A stretch of 17,690 nt of DNA, taken from positions 1 through 17,690 of the forward strand of contig CANBPJ010000029.1 of NCBI GenBank assembly GCA_947371415.1, given 5' to 3'. Each line of letters starts with the position of its first letter. The stretch's first letter is position 1. Both the position numbers and the translations under genes were made by a program. The notes below the pieces were generated by a model that worked only from the letters and a program-made list of their open reading frames with translations, had not been told where the DNA came from and did not search any database. The DNA comes from Burkholderiaceae bacterium. GTDB taxonomy: Bacteria > Pseudomonadota > Gammaproteobacteria > Burkholderiales > Burkholderiaceae. Of this stretch, positions 1 to 7,505 are shown piece after piece.

Positions 1-42
1 TTCAAAGCATTTGAAGATCCTACTCAGCTATTTGCAAAGTAA
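1..42 (+). CDS. C-terminal fragment of an unidentified protein
   Basis: The window opens inside an open frame whose last 13 codons read FKAFEDPTQLFAK, followed by TAA at 40-42. The fragment is too short to name. It is taken as real because it ends inside a perfect inverted repeat that also holds the stop of the convergent methyltransferase gene, as expected for two genes ending tail to tail. The reading frame is open to the left edge, but 42 bases is weak evidence by itself. Confidence 0.5.
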   Translation, partial: FKAFEDPTQLFAK

Positions 43-72
43 AGATTACCGCTAAGCAATCTTTACTTTGCA
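33..72. terminator. Perfect 15-bp inverted repeat between convergent genes, probable bidirectional terminator
   Basis: The arm TGCAAAGTAAAGATT (33-47) is the exact reverse complement of AATCTTTACTTTGCA (58-72), with a 10-base loop. It covers the TAA of the plus-strand fragment (40-42) and the TAA of the minus-strand methyltransferase (63-65), so both proteins end in Ala-Lys. The position between converging genes fits a shared transcription end. There is no clean U-tract after either arm and the stem is A/T rich, so efficient intrinsic termination is uncertain. mRNA 3'-end protection is an alternative. Confidence 0.6.
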
Positions 73-1253
73 CCCAAGCGCCATAAGGAGGTAATTTCAG
101 CAGCTCTTGCGAAATGCAGCATATCGGAATCATCCGATGCTTTAGGGTGCTTTGGCTTGGTGTCTACCTTGCCCAGCACCACTAAGCCAGCCCCATCAAT
201 CCAGGCAAGTAATTCTTGTCGGGTTCTGAGTTCAAGATGCTCAGCAAGATCAGAAAGAATGAGCCACCCCTCACCCTGAGGCAATAGGTGCTCCTTCAGT
301 CCAGACAAAAATCCTTTGAGCATTTGGCTATCAGGGTCGTACACGGCATGTTCTAAAGTTGAGCTGGGCCTTGCAGGTATCCATGGTGGGTTACACACAA
401 TCAACGAAGCCTTTCCTTGCGGAAATAAATTGGCCTTCACAACCTCTATTTGGGAACCTAAGTTCAAGAGCGCAATGTTTTCTTTGGCGCAAGCAAGCGC
501 TCGATTGTCCTGATCGGTTGCAGTGATCTTTTGTACATCTCGCATTGCTAAAATAATAGACAGAACACCAGTACCGACTCCGATGTCAAAGGCTATAGAT
601 TCTTGATCAAGCTGCTTTGGCAATGGCGCATTACAAACTAACTCAATGTACTCACCACGAACAGGTGAGAAAACGCCGTAATGAGGATGCACGAAAATGG
701 GCTCACCATCGCCATCAGCAAGAATAGGCAAGCCATTCTTGCGCCATTCATGAGCGCTAATCACACCCAATAGCTCGCGCAATGAAATCACATAGGACTC
801 GCTAACGCTGCCATAGGCCTCTAGACAGGCTTGAGTGACGTCCGGTGCACGTCGCAATGGAATGGTGTGATCGGAGTTACATTGGATCAACAAGGTGCCA
901 AGTATTCGTGCTCGCTGCGACTGAATGAGGCGGTGCTGATTGAAAATATCTTTTGCCGTTTTCTTGACGGCAATATCACCTGCTTTATCCACCCTTTTAC
1001 CTGCACGCTTGGATTTTTTTGAGGGTTTATCTATTCGCCGAACCAATGCCTGTAACAACTGACGGGCATTTTGGAAATCACCCTTCCAAAGAATAGCGGT
1101 ACCTTCACAAGCCAAATGATAAGCATCATCCGCCGTCAAGGTGTCATCCCCAGTCACCACTTTTTTGTGGGGTGCTATGCCATTTTCAGAATGCCAAAGA
1201 GCCGCACATGCTTGATCATTCTCATGCCAATGAATGGAAGTATCTTGGATCAT
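63..1253 (-). CDS. Class I SAM-dependent methyltransferase with NPPW motif
   Basis: A 396-aa protein with a C-terminal Rossmann-type methyltransferase domain (about residues 205-335). Motif I is FDIGVGTGV (222-230) and the catalytic-loop motif is NPPW (288-291). NPPW-type motifs occur in methyltransferases acting on amide or ring nitrogens, such as PrmC/HemK and the small RNA methyltransferases, so a protein glutamine or RNA base target is possible. The target cannot be named from sequence. The N-terminal half contains a Lys/Arg-rich stretch (about 76-100), then a helical segment. It is the last gene of a minus-strand operon, starting 3 bases after the stop of the CMD-family gene. No clear Shine-Dalgarno lies at normal spacing; a GAGGAG is about 18 bases upstream, so coupling to the previous gene or a later start is possible. 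Confidence 0.85.
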   Translation of the reverse strand: MIQDTSIHWHENDQACAALWHSENGIAPHKKVVTGDDTLTADDAYHLACEGTAILWKGDFQNARQLLQALVRRIDKPSKKSKRAGKRVDKAGDIAVKKTAKDIFNQHRLIQSQRARILGTLLIQCNSDHTIPLRRAPDVTQACLEAYGSVSESYVISLRELLGVISAHEWRKNGLPILADGDGEPIFVHPHYGVFSPVRGEYIELVCNAPLPKQLDQESIAFDIGVGTGVLSIILAMRDVQKITATDQDNRALACAKENIALLNLGSQIEVVKANLFPQGKASLIVCNPPWIPARPSSTLEHAVYDPDSQMLKGFLSGLKEHLLPQGEGWLILSDLAEHLELRTRQELLAWIDGAGLVVLGKVDTKPKHPKASDDSDMLHFARAAEITSLWRLGAK

Positions 1254-1256
1254 GAC

Positions 1257-1808
1257 TTATTCAGGAGGATGCTCCTCAGGATTGACATCCAATGCAATTA
1301 AGAATCGAGAAACCATGTTGTATGCGGCGATCACAGTAACCAACTCCACCGCATCCGTATTGCCCAAAGCAAGCTGGAGACGCTTCATTAAAGCGCTGTC
1401 AACTTGAATGTTGCGCGTCATTTGAAATGTCAACGCCGCCGCATCATTCTCTACAGCACTAAACAATTGGGTAGGAAAATGATCCTGCCCAATTAAACGC
1501 AGCGCTTGAACCTGTTCTTCAGTACCGCCGGCTTTGATAAAAGGCGGCGCATGATGAAAGAACTCATACTCAGCGCCATTGAGAACAGCTACTCCGCACA
1601 TAGCGAGCTCGCGTAGCTTGGGATCTAGCGACAGGTTATTGCGTATCTCACCAATGAAATGGTTCCAACCCTCAGCAATTGGGGTGCTATGCAACAGCAT
1701 GCGATCTAGATTAATAAATTGGCCACCGCGTCTCTTGCGGATTGCCGCCACTAGCTCAGCTGGCTCGGCCAAATCCATTGGCTGGTATGGGATTAAACGT
1801 TCTGACAT
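1257..1808 (-). CDS. Carboxymuconolactone decarboxylase (CMD/AhpD-fold) family protein
   Basis: A 183-aa, all-helical protein of the CMD superfamily. The core signature region is NGAEYEFFHHAPPF (residues 77-90), preceded by the usual helix LRELAMCGVAVL. The AhpD-type peroxidase pair of cysteines (CxxC) is absent: those positions read Tyr/Glu/Phe. It is therefore unlikely to be an AhpD-like thiol peroxidase. It more resembles CMD members that act on lactones or have unknown substrates. It sits between Bug receptor 1 (9 bases upstream) and the methyltransferase (3 bases downstream). Its AAGG ribosome site overlaps the receptor's stop codon (TAAGG), indicating translational coupling. Co-expression with a carboxylate receptor suggests a role in small-acid catabolism, but that is inference. 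Confidence 0.82.
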   Translation of the reverse strand: MSERLIPYQPMDLAEPAELVAAIRKRRGGQFINLDRMLLHSTPIAEGWNHFIGEIRNNLSLDPKLRELAMCGVAVLNGAEYEFFHHAPPFIKAGGTEEQVQALRLIGQDHFPTQLFSAVENDAAALTFQMTRNIQVDSALMKRLQLALGNTDAVELVTVIAAYNMVSRFLIALDVNPEEHPPE

Positions 1809-1817
1809 TTCTTTACC

Positions 1818-2816
1818 TTATTGCGTTTCTTTAATGTTGTTCTCAATCACAAACTTACCCCAAACAGCAATTTGCTTGCCAATGAAGTCGCGCAATGTCT
1901 CTGGATTACCAGCGACAATTTCAATTCCTTGCGTCTTTAATTTAGCTGAAACGGCCGGCGTCTTCAGCGCTTTTGTAACCGCCACATTCATCGCATTCAC
2001 AATGGCAGGGGGTGTTTTTCCTGGGGCCAAAACTGCCCACCACGCTGGCGCATTAAATCCGGGGAAGCCGCTTTCCGAGATGGTTGGAACATTTGGTAAT
2101 TCAGCAGATCTTTTTGCAGTAGTGATTACCAAAGGAATGACGCCGCCGCTATCAATATGTGGCTTCACTAGGAACTCTGAGCCAACGGCCAATTGCACTT
2201 GACCACCAAGCACATCTTGCATTAAGGGACCTCCGCCGCGATAGGGAATGTGATTCCAATCAAAGCCAGCTTGTTTAGCTAAACGCGCCATGGCTAAATG
2301 CCCCAGACTTCCAATCCCAATAGAGCCATAACTAAATTGCTTGCCCGCTTTGGATTGCTCTACGAGTTGCTTAAAACTAGTGATCCCAGAACTCTTGCTT
2401 GCAACCAGCACCATTGGCGATGTACCAATCAGCGTGACCGGCGCAATATCCTTGATCGTATCGTAAGGAAGCTTATCTTTAAGACTTGGGTTAACTCCGT
2501 GGGTATCAAATACCACTGCGAAGGTGTAACCATCAGGATCTGATCTAGTCATCGCCGCAGTTCCAATCACCCCAGATGCCCCACCGACATTCTCAACAAT
2601 CACACTTTGCTTTAATTCCGCCTGTAAAGCAGGCGCTAAGGTGCGTGCCACTTGATCCACAGATCCGCCAGGGGGGAACACAGCAATCAGACGAATTGGC
2701 TTTTGGGTAGGCCACGATCCCACCCCGGCCGTTTGAGCGCTAACAATAGAGCTGGCAGTCATCAAAAATAGGCTCAATAACAGGGCTTTTTTAGCCATTT
2801 TTAACAAAATCAGCAT
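1818..2816 (-). CDS. Bug-family (TctC-like) tripartite tricarboxylate receptor 1
   Basis: A periplasmic solute-binding protein of the Bug/TctC family, 332 aa. The start at 2816 is chosen because AAGGAG lies 7 bases before this ATG and the next residues form a signal peptide: a Lys-containing N-region, a Leu-rich core, and likely cleavage after VSA (residue 27). The open frame extends 26 codons upstream without a ribosome site or signal peptide. Family hallmarks follow: KPIRLIAVFPPGGSVDQVAR (39-58), IVENVGGASGVIG, DPDGYT, HIPYRGGGP and a C-terminal IAVWGKFVIENNI. Such receptors bind mono-, di- or tricarboxylates, or amino acids and nicotinate in some cases. The ligand is not predictable here. 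It is first in a three-gene minus-strand operon with the CMD protein and methyltransferase. Confidence 0.93.
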   Translation of the reverse strand: MLILLKMAKKALLLSLFLMTASSIVSAQTAGVGSWPTQKPIRLIAVFPPGGSVDQVARTLAPALQAELKQSVIVENVGGASGVIGTAAMTRSDPDGYTFAVVFDTHGVNPSLKDKLPYDTIKDIAPVTLIGTSPMVLVASKSSGITSFKQLVEQSKAGKQFSYGSIGIGSLGHLAMARLAKQAGFDWNHIPYRGGGPLMQDVLGGQVQLAVGSEFLVKPHIDSGGVIPLVITTAKRSAELPNVPTISESGFPGFNAPAWWAVLAPGKTPPAIVNAMNVAVTKALKTPAVSAKLKTQGIEIVAGNPETLRDFIGKQIAVWGKFVIENNIKETQ

Positions 2817-2829
2817 TGCACGGTCTCCT
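2800..2829 (-). promoter_or_regulatory. Ribosome binding site that decides the start of Bug receptor 1
   Basis: On the minus strand, AAGGAG is followed by ACCGTGC and then ATG (first base 2816). This spacing is near ideal and excludes the upstream ATG at 2894 as the natural start. The choice also leaves a 90-base divergent gap to the TrhO gene instead of an overlap. Confidence 0.8.
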
Positions 2830-2906
2830 TCGATTAAGACTGCAAGATTACCACCCCTCTCGGCCGCTTGTTTGATAATAGAGTGCGTAGCCAAAAGAGA
2901 TTAGAA

Positions 2907-3674
2907 ATGAAGCCAATTTTGAACATAGCCGCCTATTTATTTGTCAGCCTAGACAACTTGGCAGAACTGCGTGTCAAAATTTTGGATGAATGTAATGCGC
3001 GTCAACTCAAGGGAACAATCCTACTTACTGGCGAAGGCATTAATCTGTTTTTGGCTGGCAGAGAGCCTGAGTTACGCGGCTTTTTAGATTGGCTTCGCAT
3101 TGATCCCCGCTTCAAGCTACTAAAAGCCAAAGATAGCTGGTCGGAAACACAGCCATTCAAAAAGATGTTGGTCAAAATCAAGAATGAAATTATTCGCATG
3201 AATCACCCTGCGATTCGACCCGAAGAAGGTCGCGCGAACTTTATCACCCCAAAGAAATTGCAAGAATGGCTTGACCGCGGTACGGATGACCTAGGGCGTC
3301 CGGTCGTGATGGTAGATACGCGGAACGCCTTTGAGGTGGATTACGGAACCTTTGAAAATGCCCTGCATTTCAATATCAATAAATTTACAGAATTTCCCGA
3401 GGCAATTACTGCACATAAAGCAGAGTTAGCCGATAAAACCTTGGTAAGCTTTTGCACTGGTGGAATCCGCTGTGAAAAATCCGGGCTTTACATGCGTGAA
3501 ATCGGCATGGAGCATAGCTATCAACTAGAAGGCGGCATCCTGAAATACTTCGAGGAAGTGGGCTCTGCGCATTACAGCGGTAGCTGCTTTGTATTTGATG
3601 AGCGCGAAGCTTTGGAGCCCAATCTGGATACCATTCCTATTGAGCGCTCTATACGAAAAAAGCTCACCGCCTAA
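2907..3674 (+). CDS. trhO: TrhO/YceA-type rhodanese-domain tRNA uridine hydroxylase, short form
   Basis: A 255-aa protein of the TrhO (YceA, UPF0176) family, which in E. coli hydroxylates uridine 34 of certain tRNAs to ho5U using O2. An N-terminal acylphosphatase-like domain (about 1-95) carries the family signature KGTILLTGEGIN (35-46). A rhodanese domain (about 110-220) holds the active-site loop FCTGGIRCEK (182-191) with Cys183 and Cys189, then QLEGGILKY and SCFVFDER (226-233). Characterised homologues continue after FVFDER with a cysteine-rich C-terminal region; here only about 22 residues follow, with no cysteine. The start at 2907 is preferred because MKPILNIAAY matches the family N-terminus; an in-frame ATG at 2868 would add 13 unlikely residues. 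It is divergent from Bug receptor 1 and ends 13 bases before a convergent gene. Confidence 0.88.
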   Translation: MKPILNIAAYLFVSLDNLAELRVKILDECNARQLKGTILLTGEGINLFLAGREPELRGFLDWLRIDPRFKLLKAKDSWSETQPFKKMLVKIKNEIIRMNHPAIRPEEGRANFITPKKLQEWLDRGTDDLGRPVVMVDTRNAFEVDYGTFENALHFNINKFTEFPEAITAHKAELADKTLVSFCTGGIRCEKSGLYMREIGMEHSYQLEGGILKYFEEVGSAHYSGSCFVFDEREALEPNLDTIPIERSIRKKLTA

Positions 3675-3687
3675 ATAGCTGACGAAC

Positions 3688-3990
3688 TTAGACTGACTTA
3701 CCAACCAAAGTCATGTGCTCTACAAGGGGTGGTTTTGCAAAGAAAGGGCCAACAATAGCGCGCCAATCTGCAAAATCATCTGAGCCCCGAAAATCCACAG
3801 TGTGATTTTCTAAGGTGTCCCAATAAATCAATAGTAAATATCGTGCCGGGCTTTCAATGCTGTGGTTGATCTTAAAGCCACGAAACCCCTTAGCTTTGGA
3901 GATGACTGTGCTGGCGCCACGTAAAATTGCTTCCTCAAACTCAGCGCTCCGGCTAGGGTCGATTTCAATGTCGCAGTGCTCCAAAATCAC
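3688..3990 (-). CDS. ABM-fold (antibiotic biosynthesis monooxygenase) family protein, GTG start
   Basis: A 100-aa single-domain protein resembling the dimeric alpha-beta ABM fold: a first strand (ILEHCDIEI), an amphipathic helix (SAEFEEAILRGASTVIS), GFRGFKINHSIE, then RYLLLIYWDTLENH and a C-terminal FADWRAIVGPFFAKPPLVEHM. Family members include quinone monooxygenases, heme-degrading enzymes and small proteins without known activity; the substrate here is unknown. The start is placed at the GTG at 3988-3990, which has AAGGA about 7 bases upstream. The frame opens at a TTG (4014) with no ribosome site, and that TTG would put the AAGGA inside the coding region. It is convergent with trhO and divergent from the central operon. 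Confidence 0.75.
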   Translation of the reverse strand: MILEHCDIEIDPSRSAEFEEAILRGASTVISKAKGFRGFKINHSIESPARYLLLIYWDTLENHTVDFRGSDDFADWRAIVGPFFAKPPLVEHMTLVGKSV

Positions 3991-4070
3991 AGGATTTTCC
4001 TTTTTAAATATCAATAGTAGAATTCATTTACACAAGAAGCTTAATCTAAAACAATATCTGGACTCGAGAC

Positions 4071-5072
4071 ATGTTTAATACCCCCAATCGGCATATGCCG
4101 ATTTTTTTATCTGCCCTGATTTTTTCAACCATGGGCCTAGTTGCCAGCCTAAATGCTGCAGCGCAATCAACACAAAACTACCCCAACAAGCCAATTAAGT
4201 TGGTTGCCCCAGTAGCAGCAGGAGGCGGCCTCGACAACATTGCCCGCGCCCTAGCTGAAAAAATGTCGAAATCTATTGGTCAGACCATCATTGTTGAAAA
4301 TATTGGTGGTGGTGGCGGCACCATTGCCTCACAAGCAGTTGCAAAAGCCAACCCAGATGGCTACACCCTGATGGTTGCTTATGTTGGCTCCCATGGAACC
4401 AACCCAGCAGTGAGAAAGTTGCCCTACGATGCCATCAAAGATTTCACAGCAATTGGCATGATTGGAGCGACGCCAAACGCCTTGGTGATCAACCCTGATT
4501 TGCCGATCAAAAATTTCAAAGAATTCATTGATTACGCAAAGAAGAATCCAGATAAATTAAGTTACGGCTCTGCTGGTCCAGGAACCTTGACCCATTTAGG
4601 AATGGAACAATTAAAGCTGGCCGCAGGAATCTCCATGGTTCATGTGCCTTATCGTGGCGTAGGGCCAGCCTATACCGATTTGCTGGCGGGCCAAACCCAA
4701 GCAATGCTTCCAACCCTATTTGCCGCCGTGCCCTACTTAAACACCAATCGAGTTCGTGGCTTAGCCATCACCGGCGCCAAGCGGAATCCTGCTGCACCCA
4801 ATATCCCCACCTTCAAGGAGCTTGGCTATAACGGCTTTGATGGCCAGCAGTGGTATGGAATCGTTGGTCCCGCCAACCTTCCGCCTGCCATTATTAAGAA
4901 ACTCAATACCGAACTCAATAAAGCCTTAGCGCTACCGGATTTTTCGGAAAAGATGACTAGCGAAGCAATGACATTGATGCCAATGTCTCCGCAGCAGTTT
5001 GAAAACTATATGAAAGAAGATATTGCGCGCTGGGCTAAGGTTGCCAAAGAACGCAATATTGAGCTGGAATAA
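4071..5072 (+). CDS. Bug-family (TctC-like) tripartite tricarboxylate receptor 2
   Basis: A 333-aa periplasmic receptor. A signal peptide of about 31 residues has a hydrophobic core (PIFLSALIFSTMGLVASL) and a likely cut after NAA-A before Gln32. The mature protein opens YPNKPIKLVAPVAAGGGLDN (37-56), then IVENIGGGGGTIASQAVAKA, NPDGYTL and HVPYRGVGP, all Bug-family hallmarks. The poly-Gly loop at about 79-83 corresponds to the ligand-contacting loop of characterised Bug proteins. It is the first gene of the central operon and is followed after 52 bases by the MmgE/PrpD gene, which suggests that its ligand feeds that enzyme. No strong Shine-Dalgarno precedes the ATG. No TctA/TctB membrane partner is nearby. 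Confidence 0.92.
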   Translation: MFNTPNRHMPIFLSALIFSTMGLVASLNAAAQSTQNYPNKPIKLVAPVAAGGGLDNIARALAEKMSKSIGQTIIVENIGGGGGTIASQAVAKANPDGYTLMVAYVGSHGTNPAVRKLPYDAIKDFTAIGMIGATPNALVINPDLPIKNFKEFIDYAKKNPDKLSYGSAGPGTLTHLGMEQLKLAAGISMVHVPYRGVGPAYTDLLAGQTQAMLPTLFAAVPYLNTNRVRGLAITGAKRNPAAPNIPTFKELGYNGFDGQQWYGIVGPANLPPAIIKKLNTELNKALALPDFSEKMTSEAMTLMPMSPQQFENYMKEDIARWAKVAKERNIELE

Positions 5073-5124
5073 ATTCACTTACTAATTTTTATTCAATTTA
5101 ATTCTTAAAGAAACAGGAAATAAC

Positions 5125-6498
5125 ATGTCCCACGCTATTCAAGCAGCAGCCGATCTTAATGCGCCACCGGTAACCAAAATATTGGCTGAGTTTGTTACTA
5201 CCCATGCCAGTCAAGGCTGGAGCCCTGAGGTAGATCATGAAGCCCACCGTACGTTTTTAAATTGGCTTGGATGTGCAATTGGCGCAGCAAATCATGAAAG
5301 CGTTGAATCTTCATTAGCAGCCATCCGTGAATTTCAACCAGCACCTCAGGCAAGCATTCTTGGTCGTAAGGATCGTGTTGATATGGGCGGCGCAGCACTT
5401 ATCAACGGCATTAGCTCGCATACTTTTGACTTTGATGACACACACCTGAAGACGGTAATTCACCCTGCAGGCCCAGTAGCTTCGGCCATCCTAGCTTTAG
5501 GGGAGCATACCAATGTCACAGGCCGTCAAATGATTGACTCACTCGTTTTGGGAATTGATGTTGCTTGCCGCATTGGCAATGCTATGTACCCAGACCACTA
5601 CCATCGTGGCTGGCATATCACTGGTTCCACTGGCATGCTGGGCTCTGCTGCGGCTTGCTCACGCCTCATGGGTCTTGATGTGCAGAAAACAACTATGGCA
5701 TTGGGTATTGCAGCATCACAACCAGTGGGCATGCGCGAGCAATTTGGCACCATGACCAAACCGTTCCATCCAGGAGGTGCGGCACGTGCAGGACAACTCT
5801 CCGCACTATTGGCAAAACATGGCTTTACTGCTAGTCCTAAAGCTCTAGAAGCAGGCCGTGGCTATATGCAAACCGTTTCTACCAAATGCGACTGGTCAGA
5901 GATTGATCGAGAGCTTGGCAAATCATTTGAGATTTCATTAAATACCTACAAACCATTTGCCTGTGGAATTGTGATTCACCCAGCCATTGATGCGTGCGCA
6001 CAACTCAAAGCACAGGGCGTCAAAGCAGAAGAAGTTGAACGTATTGAGTTACGCGTTCACCCACTCGTTCTCGAATTAACTGGCAAGAAAACACCTAAAG
6101 ATGGTCTCGAAGGTAAATTCAGTGTCTACCATGGTTGCGCTGTTGGTCTAATTTTCGGCCAAGCGGGCGAAGGTGAATATGCCGACGATATTGTCAATCG
6201 CCCTGATGTGGTTGCCTTGCGCGCTAAGGTAAACGCCACAACCGATACCTCCATCAGCGAAGCATCGGTCGACGTAAAAGCGATCCTGAAGGATGGAAAA
6301 GAAGTTCATATCTTCGTTAAAAATGCCATTGGATCTGTCGAGAACCCAATGAGTGATGCCAATCTAGAGCAGAAGTTCACCAGCTTGACTGAGCCAGTAA
6401 TTGGCAAGGAAAAAACGGGTCAGCTCATTGCAGCATTGTGGAATCTGGGAAGCGCCCCTGATCTCAAGAAAATTTTGAGTCTTTGCACTCCCGACTAA
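5125..6498 (+). CDS. MmgE/PrpD-family dehydratase-like protein
   Basis: A 457-aa cytosolic protein of the MmgE/PrpD family, which includes 2-methylcitrate dehydratase (PrpD), cis-aconitate decarboxylase and iminodisuccinate epimerase. Visible signatures are the N-terminal helical domain with LNWLGCAIGA (45-54), the motif DFDDTH (102-107), RGWHITGSTG (161-170) and KPFHPGGAARAG (212-223), followed by the smaller alpha/beta lid domain from about 270 onward. The length matches the family. AGGAAA lies a short distance before the ATG. It lies between Bug receptor 2 and a D-2-hydroxyacid dehydrogenase (27-base gap). This fits metabolism of a hydroxy di- or tricarboxylate, but membership alone does not separate dehydratase, decarboxylase or epimerase activity. 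No prpB or prpC is present, so it should not be named prpD. Confidence 0.9.
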   Translation: MSHAIQAAADLNAPPVTKILAEFVTTHASQGWSPEVDHEAHRTFLNWLGCAIGAANHESVESSLAAIREFQPAPQASILGRKDRVDMGGAALINGISSHTFDFDDTHLKTVIHPAGPVASAILALGEHTNVTGRQMIDSLVLGIDVACRIGNAMYPDHYHRGWHITGSTGMLGSAAACSRLMGLDVQKTTMALGIAASQPVGMREQFGTMTKPFHPGGAARAGQLSALLAKHGFTASPKALEAGRGYMQTVSTKCDWSEIDRELGKSFEISLNTYKPFACGIVIHPAIDACAQLKAQGVKAEEVERIELRVHPLVLELTGKKTPKDGLEGKFSVYHGCAVGLIFGQAGEGEYADDIVNRPDVVALRAKVNATTDTSISEASVDVKAILKDGKEVHIFVKNAIGSVENPMSDANLEQKFTSLTEPVIGKEKTGQLIAALWNLGSAPDLKKILSLCTPD

Positions 6499-6525
6499 TT
6501 CACTTTAAAGAAGAAAATAGCAATC

Positions 6526-7500
6526 ATGGCTCAACAACCAAATATCGTCATCCTGGGTGACTACGAGCGCGCCCTACGTCGCTTCTCTCATTGGGACAAA
6601 CTAGATCACAACTCGAATCTCACCATTCACCATGAGCCATTACGCGATGAGGCGTTATATGAAGCGGTAAAAGATGCTGATGCGATTGCCATTGTGCGAG
6701 ATCGCTCCCCATTCAACGAGGCCATGATTGCCAGATTGCCAAAACTGAAGTTTCTGATGTTCACGGGTGAGCGCAATGGCACGCTTGATGCATCCGCACT
6801 GGTATCAAGAAATATCCCTATCGCATGCACACCTGGCGGCCCATCTAAAGAGACGACTGCTGAGCTGACCTGGACTTTAATCTTAGGCGCATCTAAGCGC
6901 TTGATTGAAGAAAACAAATTAATTGCTACTGGCGGCTGGCGCGATGAGTTATCTCTGCTTCCAATGCTGTCAGGTCAACGCCTCGGCATCATGGGCTTGG
7001 GTGCCATCGGTAGCCGAGTAGCTAGAGTGGGTCACGCCTTTGGCATGGAGGTAGTTACCTGGAGTCCACGCATGACGCCAGAGCGCGCTGCCGCTGAAAA
7101 TGCTACATCCGTTAGTCTCGATGAATTACTCAGCACTTCCAAAGTAGTGACAATGCATTTAGTTGCAGGGGCAGGAACCAAGGGAATTATTAGCGCCGAT
7201 CAACTTGCTTTGATGCGCCCTGACTCCATTCTGGTAAATACCTCCCGCTCAGCATTAATTAACATACCGGATTTATGTGCGGCACTGAAATTAGGTCGCC
7301 CTGCGCAAGCTGCAGTTGACGTCTTTGATGTGGAGCCGCTTCCAAAAGACGATCCTTTGCGCAACACTCCAAATCTATTAACTACACCTCATCTTGGTTT
7401 TATCGCAGAACCCATTTTTGAGACCTTCTCAAATGGCATTACCCAAACCTTAGAGGCGTGGCTCGATCAAAAACCAGTGCCCCACCCCTTTAAGATGTAA
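6526..7500 (+). CDS. D-2-hydroxyacid dehydrogenase, TG-RN-x-x-D subgroup
   Basis: A 324-aa NAD(P)-dependent oxidoreductase of the D-isomer-specific 2-hydroxyacid dehydrogenase family, interconverting a 2-oxoacid and a D-2-hydroxyacid. The nucleotide-binding motif is GLGAIG (157-162). The catalytic residues of the family are present: Arg241 (NTSRSA), Glu270 (FDVEP) and His289 (TPHLGF). The substrate loop reads TGERNGTLD (80-88) rather than the more common GVGxDN, marking a distinct subgroup with TG.RN.SID-type loops. The end of the second Rossmann strand is TWSPR (178-182) without the acidic residue typical of NAD selectivity, so NADP(H) use is plausible (inference). It lies 27 bases after the MmgE/PrpD gene and 5 bases before the CHR pair. 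Confidence 0.92.
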   Translation: MAQQPNIVILGDYERALRRFSHWDKLDHNSNLTIHHEPLRDEALYEAVKDADAIAIVRDRSPFNEAMIARLPKLKFLMFTGERNGTLDASALVSRNIPIACTPGGPSKETTAELTWTLILGASKRLIEENKLIATGGWRDELSLLPMLSGQRLGIMGLGAIGSRVARVGHAFGMEVVTWSPRMTPERAAAENATSVSLDELLSTSKVVTMHLVAGAGTKGIISADQLALMRPDSILVNTSRSALINIPDLCAALKLGRPAQAAVDVFDVEPLPKDDPLRNTPNLLTTPHLGFIAEPIFETFSNGITQTLEAWLDQKPVPHPFKM

Positions 7501-7505
7501 TTATC

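Noticed and set aside
1579..2202. Long open frame on the plus strand, about 207 codons
   Set aside because: It lies opposite the CMD and Bug receptor genes, both of which have strong family motifs; its translation has no recognisable domain.
2817..2894. Upstream ATG extension of Bug receptor 1
   Set aside because: It would put 26 charged residues before the signal peptide, while an AAGGAG with ideal spacing precedes the ATG at 2816.
3991..4014. TTG start eight codons upstream for the ABM-family gene
   Set aside because: It has no ribosome site, and the AAGGA serving the GTG at 3990 would be inside it.
4015..4070. Sigma-70 promoter for the central operon (TTTACA at 4027 with CAATAT at 4052)
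   Set aside because: The -35-like and -10-like hexamers are 19 bases apart and the second is a poor match; an A/T-rich gap gives such hits by chance.
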